DNA of 64,000 nucleotides from Xenorhabdus cabanillasii (GCF_003386665.1 NZ_QTUB01000001.1:1674001-1738000), one strand, 5' to 3'; numbered from the stretch's first letter, positions 52,959 to 62,434 are shown. Numbers and translations: made by a program. Notes: generated by a model not told the origin, from the letters alone.

Positions 52959-53165
52959 ATGACAATGACAGCACCGAAAGAAAATCTTATTCGTTTGCCG
53001 GAAGTTCAGCGCAGAACGGGTTATAGCAAGGCGTGGATTTACAAATTGATCAGCGATGGAGAATTCCCGAAACAAATTAAACTCGGCTCTCGTTCTATCG
53101 CATTTATTGAATCAGAAATTGATAATTGGATTGCACAACGTATTGCAGGATCACGGGCAGCATAG
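52959..53165 (+). CDS. alpA: AlpA family regulator
   Basis: The 68-residue protein has a MerR-like winged helix: IRLPEVQRRTGYSKAWIYKLISDGEFPKQIKLG followed by a WRS-type turn replaced here by SRSIAF. AlpA family members act as small regulators or excisionases of P4-like elements. The start follows GGAGATAAATA. It is the expected partner of the integrase and lies between the palindrome array and the primase genes. It may bind the array, but that is only inference. Confidence 0.88.
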   Translation: MTMTAPKENLIRLPEVQRRTGYSKAWIYKLISDGEFPKQIKLGSRSIAFIESEIDNWIAQRIAGSRAA

Positions 53166-53270
53166 CACCTAAAAGAACATGACATAAGAAACGTAATATA
53201 AAAAAACAACGCCCCAGAGTGCGCGAACACAACTGAGGCGTCTGACCAACAACCGTTATTAGGAGTAACG

Positions 53271-53699
53271 ATGATGGCTGATATACAGCATACCCAAACT
53301 CACCCTAAATTTACATCTTCAGATAAGACAGCGCGTCAAAAACCGCTCGACCTGATCCAAACCGTGAAAAAATCTGCCATGTATCATTGGGGAAATCTTC
53401 TGCCTGCCTGTGGTATTGATATTCCGGCAAAAGATAAACATGGTGCCTGCCCTATTTGCGGCGGTACTGACCGTTTTCACTTTATCGATGATCACCATCA
53501 TGGCAACTGGCATTGCCGCCAGTGTGATGCTCCGAACTATGGCGATGGGCTGGATTTAGTGGCAAAAACCAAAGGAATATCGATCACGGAGGCCGCGAAA
53601 ATCATTGCCGGTGCGCTGGCATTGCCTTTACCGGAAATCAAGCCCGCCAGAGAAACCCACTGTGTGACACAGCCGATTGCCGACAAAGTGCAACATTGA
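53271..53699 (+). CDS. P4 alpha primase zinc-ribbon domain (first part)
   Basis: This 142-residue frame carries the zinc ribbon of P4-type primases: Cys60 and Cys63 (ACPICGG), then Cys82 and Cys85 (WHCRQC). A helical linker follows (ISITEAAKIIAGALALP). It ends TGA at 53697-53699, overlapping the start of the next frame by one base. In phage P4 alpha this domain is fused to the primase-helicase. The protein ends DKVQH here; one extra base before the last codon would continue it as a longer protein (see findings). A separate zinc protein remains possible. Confidence 0.82.
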   Translation: MMADIQHTQTHPKFTSSDKTARQKPLDLIQTVKKSAMYHWGNLLPACGIDIPAKDKHGACPICGGTDRFHFIDDHHHGNWHCRQCDAPNYGDGLDLVAKTKGISITEAAKIIAGALALPLPEIKPARETHCVTQPIADKVQH

Positions 53700-55711
53700 T
53701 GGCGCAGAGTGTCGCCGGAGAATCGCTTTATCTGGCTGCAAAAGGGCTTCAATACCCTAACCAAAGATTGTTGAAAGATGGCTCTTTGTTGCTTCCACTG
53801 ACAACTTTGGACAAGAAAGTCACCGGTGCACTGCTTATCAGGCCGGATGGAAAAAGAAAACACCTGTTTGGTACTCAAAAGAAAGGAGCATTTATCGCTC
53901 TGTCTGAGCCGGGTGAACATCCTGACACGGTCATCATTACAGAGGGTTACGCTACTGCACTGACGGTCAGCCAGTTATATAATGGCCTGATTCTGGCGGC
54001 ATTGGATGAGGGGAATTTATGCCCAGTGGCAAAAGCCGTTCGGGAGTACTGGCCGGACACAAAAATCATTATTGCAGCGGATAATGACTGGCACGAACCG
54101 GGCGAACGGGATAAAAACGGCAAACCCAAAAAGAATGTTGGTAAGATCTCGGCAGAAAAAGTAGCCCTTACGGTTAATGGTTGGGTGGCGTTACCACCGA
54201 ATTCGGCTAAAGCTGATTGGGATGACTACCGCCAACAACACGGTGTAGAAACGGCAAAGCTGGCTTTTGCTCAGGGGCTTTATCAACCAACACAAATCCA
54301 ACAAAAAGCAGACATTCAGCCCAATGATGCCGAACCGTCAAAACTGACCTTATGTCAGATGGGAGCCAGCCAGCGCGGAGAAGTGTTATTGGCACGTTAT
54401 GACGGTGATCTGGCACTGGATGGCGCTTCGGAAACCGTACATCACTATGATGGTGTTATCTGGCGTCCGGTCAGCGACCGCGATTTACAGCGGGAAATGG
54501 TGGCGGCTTTTATGGAAGAGAAAATGCCGTACTCACCGCATGGCATTAGTGCTACCGTGGATGCCCTGAAATTACAGCCTCCCATGATGAACTCGCTAGA
54601 ACGCCATTTAATCGGGTTCCGTAATGGGGTGTTTGATCTGAAAATCGGCCAGTTCCGGCCTCATCACAAACATGACTGGTTGCTGCTTGCTAACGACGTT
54701 GAATTCAATTCCCCCGTTTCGGGGGAAACCCTGCAAAGCCATGCACCTCAGTTTTGGCGCTGGCTCAACCGGGCAACCGCTAACTCTGAAAACAAAGCTG
54801 AAAGAGTGTTGGCTGCACTGTTTATGGTGCTGGCAAACCGTTACGACTGGCAGTTGTTTCTGGAAATCACCGGAGCGGGAGGCAGTGGCAAAAGCATCTT
54901 TGCTGAAATTTGCACGATGCTGGCAGGCAAAGGGAATACGGTTTCTGCCAGTATGGCCGCACTGGAAAACCCGCGGGATCGGGCGCTGATTGTCGGGTAT
55001 TCTTTGATTATCCTGCCTGATCAGACCCGCTATGTGGGAGATGGCTCCGGCATCAAGGCGATTACGGGGGGTGATGAAGTTGCCATTGACCCGAAGCACA
55101 AACAGCCTTATTCAACCCACATTCCTGCTGTGGTGCTGGCAGTGAACAATAACGCCATGAGTTTCAGTGATCGCAGTGGCGGGGTATCGCGGCGTCGGGT
55201 GATTTTCAATTTTTCCGAAGTCGTGCCAGAAAATGAACGCGATCCGCTTTTACGGGATAAAATCGCGGCAGAACTGCCTATCATTATCCGGCAACTGCTG
55301 CATCGGTTCGCTGATCCACACACTGCAAGGCGTTTGTTGGCAGAGCAACAAAAATCTGGAGAGGCGCTAGATATCAAACGGGGTACAGATCCCTTGGTTG
55401 ATTTTTGCGGCTATCTTGTTGCTTCTAATGAAGCCGATGGTCTGCTAATTGGCAATGCAGAGATTGTGCCGTTCAATCCCCGTAAATACCTTTATCACGC
55501 CTACCTTGCCTATATGAAAGGCCACAACCTGAACAAGCCGGTTTCTGTGACCCGATTCGGTATGGATATGCCGGGCGCATTGGCCGAGTACAGCCAGCAC
55601 TACCTGCGTAAGAAAAGTAAACAGGGCATTCGCAGCAATCTGAACCTGAATATCGACACGGCTATCGAATGGATGCCTCAATTGGCAAGGGATAGCCTGC
55701 CAGAAGAATAA
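53699..55711 (+). CDS. P4 alpha-like TOPRIM primase and helicase (second part)
   Basis: The 670-residue product has a TOPRIM domain with TEGYATALTV (near 81) and IIIAADND (near 123), typical of P4 primase. The C-terminal superfamily 3 helicase has Walker A GAGGSGKS (near 391-398), Walker B LIILPDQ near 440 and AVNNNAMSF near 483. In P4 this protein binds the origin and unwinds it. ATG at 53699 overlaps the zinc-frame stop; TTG at 53696 is possible. It may be the bulk of an alpha gene cut off by a frameshift. Confidence 0.88.
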   Translation: MAQSVAGESLYLAAKGLQYPNQRLLKDGSLLLPLTTLDKKVTGALLIRPDGKRKHLFGTQKKGAFIALSEPGEHPDTVIITEGYATALTVSQLYNGLILAALDEGNLCPVAKAVREYWPDTKIIIAADNDWHEPGERDKNGKPKKNVGKISAEKVALTVNGWVALPPNSAKADWDDYRQQHGVETAKLAFAQGLYQPTQIQQKADIQPNDAEPSKLTLCQMGASQRGEVLLARYDGDLALDGASETVHHYDGVIWRPVSDRDLQREMVAAFMEEKMPYSPHGISATVDALKLQPPMMNSLERHLIGFRNGVFDLKIGQFRPHHKHDWLLLANDVEFNSPVSGETLQSHAPQFWRWLNRATANSENKAERVLAALFMVLANRYDWQLFLEITGAGGSGKSIFAEICTMLAGKGNTVSASMAALENPRDRALIVGYSLIILPDQTRYVGDGSGIKAITGGDEVAIDPKHKQPYSTHIPAVVLAVNNNAMSFSDRSGGVSRRRVIFNFSEVVPENERDPLLRDKIAAELPIIIRQLLHRFADPHTARRLLAEQQKSGEALDIKRGTDPLVDFCGYLVASNEADGLLIGNAEIVPFNPRKYLYHAYLAYMKGHNLNKPVSVTRFGMDMPGALAEYSQHYLRKKSKQGIRSNLNLNIDTAIEWMPQLARDSLPEE

Positions 55712-56385
55712 TTTTTTTTCACCTTAATAATATTTCCTGAAAAATATAGAAAAGTGTTCAATACTGTTCACTCTGTTATTTAAATCATATATATCAATAT
55801 ATTGAAGGGTGAACAGTTATTTTTAAACTGTTCACAAGTCTTCACCCCTGTTCACCTTTTTCAGATTTAAAGGTGAAGGGTTGGGTGAAGAGTGGTGATG
55901 AGTTGGATTTCAAGTCATCACCCTTTAACAATATGAATTTAAATAAAAATATTTAGAGGTGAACAGGGTGAACAGTTTTATTCCTAATTCTTTAATAGCT
56001 AGCCATCGAATTTAATTACATATAAGGGAGAGGGAGATAAAAAAGGTTTTTCTGGCTGGTATTGTGTTTTTCCACATCTCTGGTTTGCCTGGTTAATGTA
56101 TTAGCCAGACAAAACAGAGAAGACAAGCGCGCAGCGCGTCAGTGAGGTTTTTATCTGTTGTATTACGTTAAATTGGCATTAGGTAATTATCCGATTTTAT
56201 TTAGTCAGAGAAGTTCATCACAATTTTCCTGATGTGCTTTTATTCGTACTGGAACATATAAGTAATTTTGTTATACCCTGCTCCGCTGTATCCAAAATAG
56301 ACAGTTGTAATTTTATTAGTAAATTATTTTTACCATTCAGGCACTAGATAAGGATTGATACATCCAAAGATTATGGAGAGCACAA
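55712..56385. other. gene-poor region between primase and vgrG
   Basis: It holds the iteron origin (55740-55980) and then some 400 bases with no gene. Near 56095-56120 CTGGTTAATGTATTAGCCAG is an inverted repeat, followed by a GCGCGCAGCGCG stretch. vgrG starts behind ATGGAGAGC. Confidence 0.6.
55740..55980. repeat. P4-like replication origin with GGTGAACAG iterons
   Basis: Perfect GGTGAACAG occurs at 55808-55816, 55958-55966 and 55967-55975, the last two in tandem. Inverted copies CTGTTCAC(C) lie at 55764-55771, 55828-55835 and 55848-55856. Shorter GGTGAAG copies lie in between, and A/T-rich stretches at 55772-55802 and 55926-55955 could melt. From memory P4 alpha protein binds iterons of nearly this sequence in ori and crr. 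The region directly follows the primase/helicase gene. Confidence 0.75.
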
Positions 56386-58398
56386 ATGAGCAGGGTAATA
56401 GATAAAATCAATCAACTACTTGATCGCTCAGGTTTAATATTTACTCTGATTACGGATAATTTACCCGAACAAACCTTTGCTGTCGTGGATTTTTCCTTAC
56501 AGGAGTCACTGTCTTCCCCCTTTCGGCTGAAAGCCACACTGACCTGTAAAACCCCGGAGATTAACTTTTCCGATGTCCTCGATAGAAATGCCGCTTTTGC
56601 CGTGCATCGCAATGGACAAGTTGAACGGCAAATCACCGGGATGATCACCCAGTTTTCACTGCTTTCTACCGGGCGACATTGCAGCCACTACCATATCACA
56701 CTACAGCCTCCTTTATGGCGTGCATCATTGCGTGTCAATAGCCGAATTTTCCAAAATCAGTCCGTTGTGGATATTGTGGAAAGCCTGCTCAGAGAAAACG
56801 GCGTGCGTAGTTTTTTCTTCGCGCTGGGTTATAAACACCCGCCACGGGAATTTTGCGTTCAGTACGATGAAAGCGATCTGGCCTTTATTCAGCGCTTACT
56901 GGCTGATGAGGGTATTTTTTACTACTTCACCTTCGATCAGGAACAGCACGAACAACGTATTGTTTTTCACGATTCCTGTCTGTCCCTCAATCAGGTCATC
57001 AGTGTCCCTTACCGCCCCGAAGCTGATGTCACGGGTGGAACACCCTGTATTCACCAATTTAGCTGGTCAGAGCACGTTGGAGTTGCCAATATCACCACCA
57101 AAGACAGAACGTTTAAGAACCCACGCTGGAACCGGGAATTCGGGTACGAAGGGCGCAATCTTGATCATCAGCGGATACTGAACAGCTATCATTATTACGA
57201 TTTCCCCAGCCGTTTTAAAGATGATGATTTAGGCCAGCGGGCAAGCCAGTATCGTCTGGAATACCTGCGCCGGGATACGCAGCTTGGTAACGGCCATGGT
57301 GATTGTTTTGACATGTGGCCGGGACAATTGTTTAACCTAGATGATCACCCCAGAGAGGCTTTTAACGACCAATGGCAGCTTATTCATATCACGCATTCCG
57401 GGCGGCAGCCACAGGCAGATGAAACCCAGTCCGGTGAGGGCGGTACATGGTTGTCTAACCAATTTACCTTCACCACCCGAAAAAACTCTTATCGTCCTTC
57501 TCCCTATCCAAAACCCAAAATGGAGGGGCCACATATTGCCACGGTCGTTGGGCCGGAAGGGGAAGAAATCTTCTGTGACGAACACGGGCGAGTCCGTATC
57601 CAGTTTGACTGGGACAGGTACGGAGATTTTAACGATCAAAGCTCTTGCTGGGTACGGGTCAGTCAGGCGTGGGCAGGGCAATTAATGGGCATGATTGCCA
57701 TTCCCCGTATTGGGCACGAAGTCTTGGTGGATTTTGTCCACGGCGATCCCGACCAGCCGATTATTGTCGGGCGGGCTTATCATGCCAACAATATTCCACC
57801 AAACCGCCTGCCAATGGCGAAAACTCAAATGTCGATCCGTTCGAAAACCCACAAAGGTGATGGATTTAACGAACTGCGCTTTGAGGATGAGAAAGATCGC
57901 GAAGAAGTATTTATTCATGCGCAGAAAAACCTTGCCATTCAGGTACGCAATTCGCGGGGAGAACGCATTAACTATGATCGCACAACCAGCATCGGTCATG
58001 ACGATGAACTAGTGATAGCCAATAACCGTAAAATCACCGTAGAAGGTCAGCAGGATCATAAAACCACTGGCAATTATATTGAGCAGATTGACGGTGACCG
58101 CTCATTACAGCTCAAAGGCGATCTGGCTGAAAAAATTCAGGGGGTATTCAGCGTGGATGCCCAGGGCGATCTTACCCTGCAAAGTGGCAGCAAAATTACC
58201 CTGAGTGTCGGCGGGAGTTTTGTTGTGCTTCATGCCGGTGGTATTGATATCAAAGGTGCAGCGATCAACCTGAACTCAGGTGGCAGCCCCGGTGATTTAC
58301 TGGCACCTGCTAATCCTGCCATCCTGCTTGCAGCGGCAAGTGAAGGTTCGATGTTTGTCGCTCACTGCCCAATGAAAGAGAAGGAAAAACAGGAATGA
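56386..58398 (+). CDS. vgrG: type VI secretion tip protein VgrG
   Basis: VgrG forms the trimeric spike that the T6SS drives into target cells. Its 670 residues show the gp27-like N-terminal region (DFSLQESLSSPFRLK near 32), the Rhs/VgrG core (RVRIQFDWDRYGDFND near 403, GHEVLVDFVHGDPDQPIIVG near 444), and the beta-helix needle with repeated LQLKGDL/DLTLQSG-like strands (about 560-630). It has no C-terminal enzyme domain, so it needs a separate cargo. Its TGA overlaps the DUF4123 ATG. No T6SS core genes are near, so this is an orphan vgrG. Confidence 0.95.
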   Translation: MSRVIDKINQLLDRSGLIFTLITDNLPEQTFAVVDFSLQESLSSPFRLKATLTCKTPEINFSDVLDRNAAFAVHRNGQVERQITGMITQFSLLSTGRHCSHYHITLQPPLWRASLRVNSRIFQNQSVVDIVESLLRENGVRSFFFALGYKHPPREFCVQYDESDLAFIQRLLADEGIFYYFTFDQEQHEQRIVFHDSCLSLNQVISVPYRPEADVTGGTPCIHQFSWSEHVGVANITTKDRTFKNPRWNREFGYEGRNLDHQRILNSYHYYDFPSRFKDDDLGQRASQYRLEYLRRDTQLGNGHGDCFDMWPGQLFNLDDHPREAFNDQWQLIHITHSGRQPQADETQSGEGGTWLSNQFTFTTRKNSYRPSPYPKPKMEGPHIATVVGPEGEEIFCDEHGRVRIQFDWDRYGDFNDQSSCWVRVSQAWAGQLMGMIAIPRIGHEVLVDFVHGDPDQPIIVGRAYHANNIPPNRLPMAKTQMSIRSKTHKGDGFNELRFEDEKDREEVFIHAQKNLAIQVRNSRGERINYDRTTSIGHDDELVIANNRKITVEGQQDHKTTGNYIEQIDGDRSLQLKGDLAEKIQGVFSVDAQGDLTLQSGSKITLSVGGSFVVLHAGGIDIKGAAINLNSGGSPGDLLAPANPAILLAAASEGSMFVAHCPMKEKEKQE

Positions 58399-59209
58399 GT
58401 CAGGAAAAGCTTTATGCCATTATTGATGGTGCCGCAGAACCCGATCTGTTTTTGATGCTGGAGCGTTATGACCCGCCTTCCGCCTGCCTTTATGGCGAAC
58501 CTCTCCAGCCAGAACTGGTTAAAATCGCCCCTTATCTGGTACAGGTGGATGAAAAAGTTAAAATCTGGCTGGAATGCCGCAAAACACCGTGGGGAATTTT
58601 CGTCCACAGTGCAGCAGATATGAAAACCGTACGCCAGCATTTACGGAAATACCTGCAAGTCCTGCTTCCTCAGCAGGAAAAACCCGTTTTTTTCGTTTTT
58701 ACGATCCACGTAATATCTGGGATTTTCTCGGAGTATTGAGTGACTGGGAAGTACACTGCTTTTTGGGACCTATCACACAGATTACGACACTTTATCTTGA
58801 AAAAGAACACACGGATAACTTTGCCAAAATCAGAGAGCCCTTTCCTGACAATGCCAAAGGAAAATATAAGATTTTTAAAATCAGCGAAGAACAATATGAA
58901 TTGATAGAAATAAAGCAAAAAGAGAAGTATTTACAAAAGCTTCAATCAATTTTGCTATCTGAACTGACAGAGATAAGAAAAAGTATAAGTATTGTTAACT
59001 CAATGCCATTTTTAGCTTTTTTCTATGATTATCTTATTGATGAAAAAATAACAAACACTCGTTCTATGGAAGGAATTCTTAAAAAAGTGATCAGAGAAGA
59101 CGATTTTGATATTGATGAGTTTGATAAATCCATTTTAGCCAGACTTGCTGATGATGGAACTCCCGGCTGGTATAGGGCAAATCAGTTTATTTATGATATT
59201 GAGGAATAA
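58395..59209 (+). pseudogene. DUF4123 T6SS adaptor, frameshifted in a T tract
   Basis: DUF4123 proteins are adaptors that load an effector onto the VgrG made next to them. The first frame (58395-58739) starts MSQEKLYAIIDGAAEPDLF and has LYGEPLQPELVKIAPYLV, typical of the family. At GTTTTTTTCG (58686-58695) the frame must shift. The family continues in frame 2 as FFRFYDPRNIWDFLG and runs to the stop at 59209, with SDWEVHCFLGP and a variable C-terminus. Adding one T or removing two would restore one protein of about 270 residues. The start overlaps vgrG. The lesion could be true, a sequencing error in the homopolymer, or slippery-site recoding. Confidence 0.78.
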
Positions 59210-59214
59210 TAGAA

Positions 59215-60744
59215 ATGGATACTGTTGTTGGGACTAATGCAGGAAAAGCTTGTGCAACATGTGATACACCACCATCTTGCACTCATAAATATGAAATAAA
59301 AGGAGAGTCAGAAACTCATCTCAACTTTCCAGAAAAGCACAAGATGTTCGAAGTGATTAATATCATTTCAGAGAAAAGAGAATATACACTTACTTCGAAG
59401 CTAACACCTGTCAAATGTATAAGTGAGAAATTAAATTGCCCTAGAACTTATATATACTCACAAGACAACAAAGAAAAATTCGAATTATACCCCAAGCATA
59501 AAAGTTCGACTTATACTATTAAGAGCGATGCAAAATTACCTGAAATGAATATTTGGGATAAAATTCAAAGTTTATTTACATCATGGGATAATAGTATAGA
59601 AGGAAAAACGTATTATTCACAAACCACTGATTGTTCAGGGTTGGTACAAAGTACGCAAATTAATGTGTATCCCAAATATTCAATTTCAGCATCTCTCGAC
59701 ATAGGGGTTACTACTAATGTTAAGGATCATATTGAAGCAAAACGCTCCGATTATTCTAAAGAAGAATTAGAAAAATTAAAAAAAGAGCTAAAAGTTGAAA
59801 GATGGAACCAAATTGGAAAATATATTCATGAAAGAGAATATACAATAGATTTCAGTTGTTCAGATAATTTCTTTGATGAAGAAAATAACTTTGAATTAAC
59901 CCCATATGAAAAAAAGAAAAAAATATGGAAACATAAAAATTCAATAGTTGAAAGATTAAGAAAATCCATAGAAAATATGGGGGATAAGATTTTTAAAAAA
60001 GCAGGAGGGAATCTTGGTATAAAAGAGGTATTATTAAATGGTCCTAATATATCAATCGAAGGAAAAAAGGAATTAGTACTTATTGATTCACTTCCTGATT
60101 TTCAGTATGACTGGAAACTTTCCTTTTCTCCTTTATTTGGAATGACAATAAAAATTGATATGATTAACGTAATAATTGCAATATTAGGAACACCAAGAGC
60201 AGGAAGATACTGGAGAGAACTACGGGAGACAATGGAAGAACAACTTGAGAAAGTAAATGACCCGAAAAATAAATTATCTGGTGGAGCTATATTTTATATA
60301 GATCTTACTATAGATGGTGAATTATTAAATACAGACTTCAAATTAACAAAGAAAAACAAAGAAATAGAACCTATAGGAGAGATCGGGGGTAGCTTAGGTT
60401 TAGAGTTGAGTGTTGGAGTTGAAGCTGGAGCAAAAATTTTGTTTATTGAAGGATTATTCACAGCATATGGGGAAGTGGAAACAAAAATTTCAACTGGTCT
60501 AATATGTGATAAATCAGGGTTAGGAATTACTTTTTCTCATGAAGGGTTAAAGTTAATTATTGAATCAGAGGTAAAAGCAGGATTCAAAAGAAAAAGCAAA
60601 AATAATAAAGTCAGTCAAGAAAGCCTAGAAGAATATGATAGCGGGGGTGACTTATGGAGTAAAAAATTAGCAAAAATTGAAGTGCCCATTGCTGATAAAG
60701 ATGAAATGGATCCTATTTATTTTATTGACTTCAAAAAAATCTAA
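59215..60744 (+). CDS. putative T6SS effector of unknown family
   Basis: I do not recognise a family for these 509 residues. The N-terminus is cysteine-rich (CATCDTPPSC, about 13-22) and no signal peptide is visible. Residues 1-160 are beta-rich. The middle (about 185-270) is charged and helical. The C-terminal third has alternating hydrophobic strands with glycine (GEIGGSLGLELSVGVEAGAK near 390), which looks like a beta-barrel or beta-sandwich. One moderately hydrophobic stretch, INVIIAILG, is near 320. It starts 5 bases after the DUF4123 stop, ahead of a secreted partner and a PAAR gene, the place of a T6SS effector. Base composition is far more AT-rich than vgrG, a sign of a swapped cassette. 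Its activity is unknown. Confidence 0.72.
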   Translation: MDTVVGTNAGKACATCDTPPSCTHKYEIKGESETHLNFPEKHKMFEVINIISEKREYTLTSKLTPVKCISEKLNCPRTYIYSQDNKEKFELYPKHKSSTYTIKSDAKLPEMNIWDKIQSLFTSWDNSIEGKTYYSQTTDCSGLVQSTQINVYPKYSISASLDIGVTTNVKDHIEAKRSDYSKEELEKLKKELKVERWNQIGKYIHEREYTIDFSCSDNFFDEENNFELTPYEKKKKIWKHKNSIVERLRKSIENMGDKIFKKAGGNLGIKEVLLNGPNISIEGKKELVLIDSLPDFQYDWKLSFSPLFGMTIKIDMINVIIAILGTPRAGRYWRELRETMEEQLEKVNDPKNKLSGGAIFYIDLTIDGELLNTDFKLTKKNKEIEPIGEIGGSLGLELSVGVEAGAKILFIEGLFTAYGEVETKISTGLICDKSGLGITFSHEGLKLIIESEVKAGFKRKSKNNKVSQESLEEYDSGGDLWSKKLAKIEVPIADKDEMDPIYFIDFKKI

Positions 60745-60751
60745 GAAAGTT

Positions 60752-61699
60752 ATGATTAATAAAATCAATATTTTTGTTTTTTTGTTTTTTTGTTTTCTCT
60801 CTAAAGGTTATGCTATGAACATAGAAATTGAACCAACGGATTATAGGCTAGACATTAAATTAAAAAAATGTGCTATGGATGTTTTTGTAAATGATCTTAT
60901 AGTGACATCATATTACGGAAATGGTCCCATGAATACCTTAATTGGAATAGGTGAATATCTAAAACCTAAAAAAAACAAAATTAGATTTGTTGTTAAATCA
61001 TCAAACAATCAGGGAGGTTACTTTGATAAGGGAGCACTTTGCCAACTTACTTTAAAAGCAAGAGAAAGAAATTTAGATACTCATCTTTTGGATTTTATTA
61101 GCATAAAATATAACCCTAATGATAACATCGAACATAATAAATCTTTTTCATCTCTAAATATAACTTTCGGAACTAATGAATGGGGGAAAATGCTACCTAG
61201 TGAGGGGATAATTTACCATAATGATAAACACCTTTATGAATACACGCAACAATTTGATATAAAAGAAAATTATTCCACATGGATGTGGGTTAACTCCGCT
61301 CAATTTTCAAAAGATAAAAAAGTGGTTAATTTTCTACCAGAACCATATCAAAATTTACTCCAATCCTCTTATCAAGAATACTGGAACCTACTAAATTCAA
61401 AAGATATATCAGGATTGAAAAGAACCCATAAAGAAATGCTAAATGAATCGGTAAAAGCCAATGGTGGTAGTATACAGTCATATTTTTCTTCTCTGGGATT
61501 TGAAAGTACATTAAACGATAATATGCTAAAACTACAGCCTATAGATTTTAGTGAATCTAAAATAAAAATCGCTTTAGATGGTAGAGTAGTATATATGAGT
61601 CCATCTCCTATTAGATATTTAGATATAGAGGATGATACAATTTTACTTATATCTCCAAAATTCCGTTTCGATGGAAATAGATTCATTGTGGCGCGATAA
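60752..61699 (+). CDS. putative periplasmic immunity protein for the effector
   Basis: The 315-residue protein begins with a classical signal peptide: MINK, then a Phe/Leu-rich core, ending GYA at residue 21. The mature part is beta-rich at the start (LDIKLKKCAMDVFVND near 33) and has no domain I know. It starts 7 bases after the putative effector stop and has the same very AT-rich composition. T6SS effectors acting in the periplasm or membrane are usually followed by an immunity protein exported to that site, which fits. The start at 60752 was chosen because it begins the signal peptide; the frame from 60677 lies inside the effector gene. Confidence 0.7.
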   Translation: MINKINIFVFLFFCFLSKGYAMNIEIEPTDYRLDIKLKKCAMDVFVNDLIVTSYYGNGPMNTLIGIGEYLKPKKNKIRFVVKSSNNQGGYFDKGALCQLTLKARERNLDTHLLDFISIKYNPNDNIEHNKSFSSLNITFGTNEWGKMLPSEGIIYHNDKHLYEYTQQFDIKENYSTWMWVNSAQFSKDKKVVNFLPEPYQNLLQSSYQEYWNLLNSKDISGLKRTHKEMLNESVKANGGSIQSYFSSLGFESTLNDNMLKLQPIDFSESKIKIALDGRVVYMSPSPIRYLDIEDDTILLISPKFRFDGNRFIVAR

Positions 61700-61769
61700 T
61701 TAAAATACTAAGAGGACGCAAATCTAAAAAACTGCGCTCCTCTTTTCAAAGAAATTTGGAAAAACATAT

Positions 61770-62039
61770 ATGGGTAACGCAGTCAAAATTGGTGATATCG
61801 GCACAGAACACGGCGATTGTCCGGCAACCCCTGTCATTACTGGTGCCAACAGTGTCAAGATTGATGGTGCTTATCTCGCCCGGCAGGGAGATACCCTACA
61901 ATCACATTCATCCCATTCTCGGACTATAGCTGGTGGTTCAGGTTCAGTTTTTATTGAGGGAAGACCAGCCGCCAGAACGGGAGATGCCGTTGATTGCGGT
62001 GGCGTTGTTATTGGTGGTGGCAGTGTAAATATTGGCTGA
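61770..62039 (+). CDS. PAAR domain tip protein
   Basis: The 89-residue protein is a PAAR protein, which caps the VgrG spike as a sharp cone and may carry an effector. Motifs are GTEHGDCPATPVITGAN, the HSSHSRTIAGGSGSVFIEG middle, and AARTGDAVDCGGVVIGGG. Histidines and the late cysteine can bind the apical zinc. There is no toxin extension. Composition returns to that of vgrG, so effector and immunity look inserted between the delivery genes. Confidence 0.93.
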   Translation: MGNAVKIGDIGTEHGDCPATPVITGANSVKIDGAYLARQGDTLQSHSSHSRTIAGGSGSVFIEGRPAARTGDAVDCGGVVIGGGSVNIG

Positions 62040-62263
62040 GAGTATTTGATGAGATGGTGGTTAACACATTGAATAATAATAATTTAAATTCGTAAAATCA
62101 GCGTTTTCATTGCCACAATATAAAGAATCTGATAGTCTGAACCAGTTCATCAATGCTTCTAATAGTCTGGAAGGAAGCGCTTTCGAGTGACTATGAAAAA
62201 CTCCCGTAGCCTGCAAGGGAGAGCATTGCAATGCGGTACATCTGCGCACTTTTGGAAGCAGAT

Positions 62264-62295
62264 ATCGTCAGACAGATAACACACTGTCTGACGAT
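62264..62295. repeat. perfect 12-bp inverted repeat
   Basis: ATCGTCAGACAG (62264-62275) pairs with CTGTCTGACGAT (62284-62295) with an 8-base loop. TAAAG follows rather than a T run. It may end the vgrG-PAAR transcript or be a protein site. Confidence 0.6.
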
Positions 62296-62434
62296 TAAAG
62301 TCTTCCGGTTATGTTATCACCGGTTTATCACTCACGTAGAGCAGTCCCCCTGCCACGTTTACCATAACAATTTTACCCTGCACGAATCTTAATCTACATT
62401 TTGATTCACGCACGATAAACGTCCTGAAAACTGC

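Noticed and set aside
58574..59209. A separate gene starting inside the DUF4123 frame
   Set aside because: The overlapping part is not family-like and the two frames join into one DUF4123 protein at the T tract.
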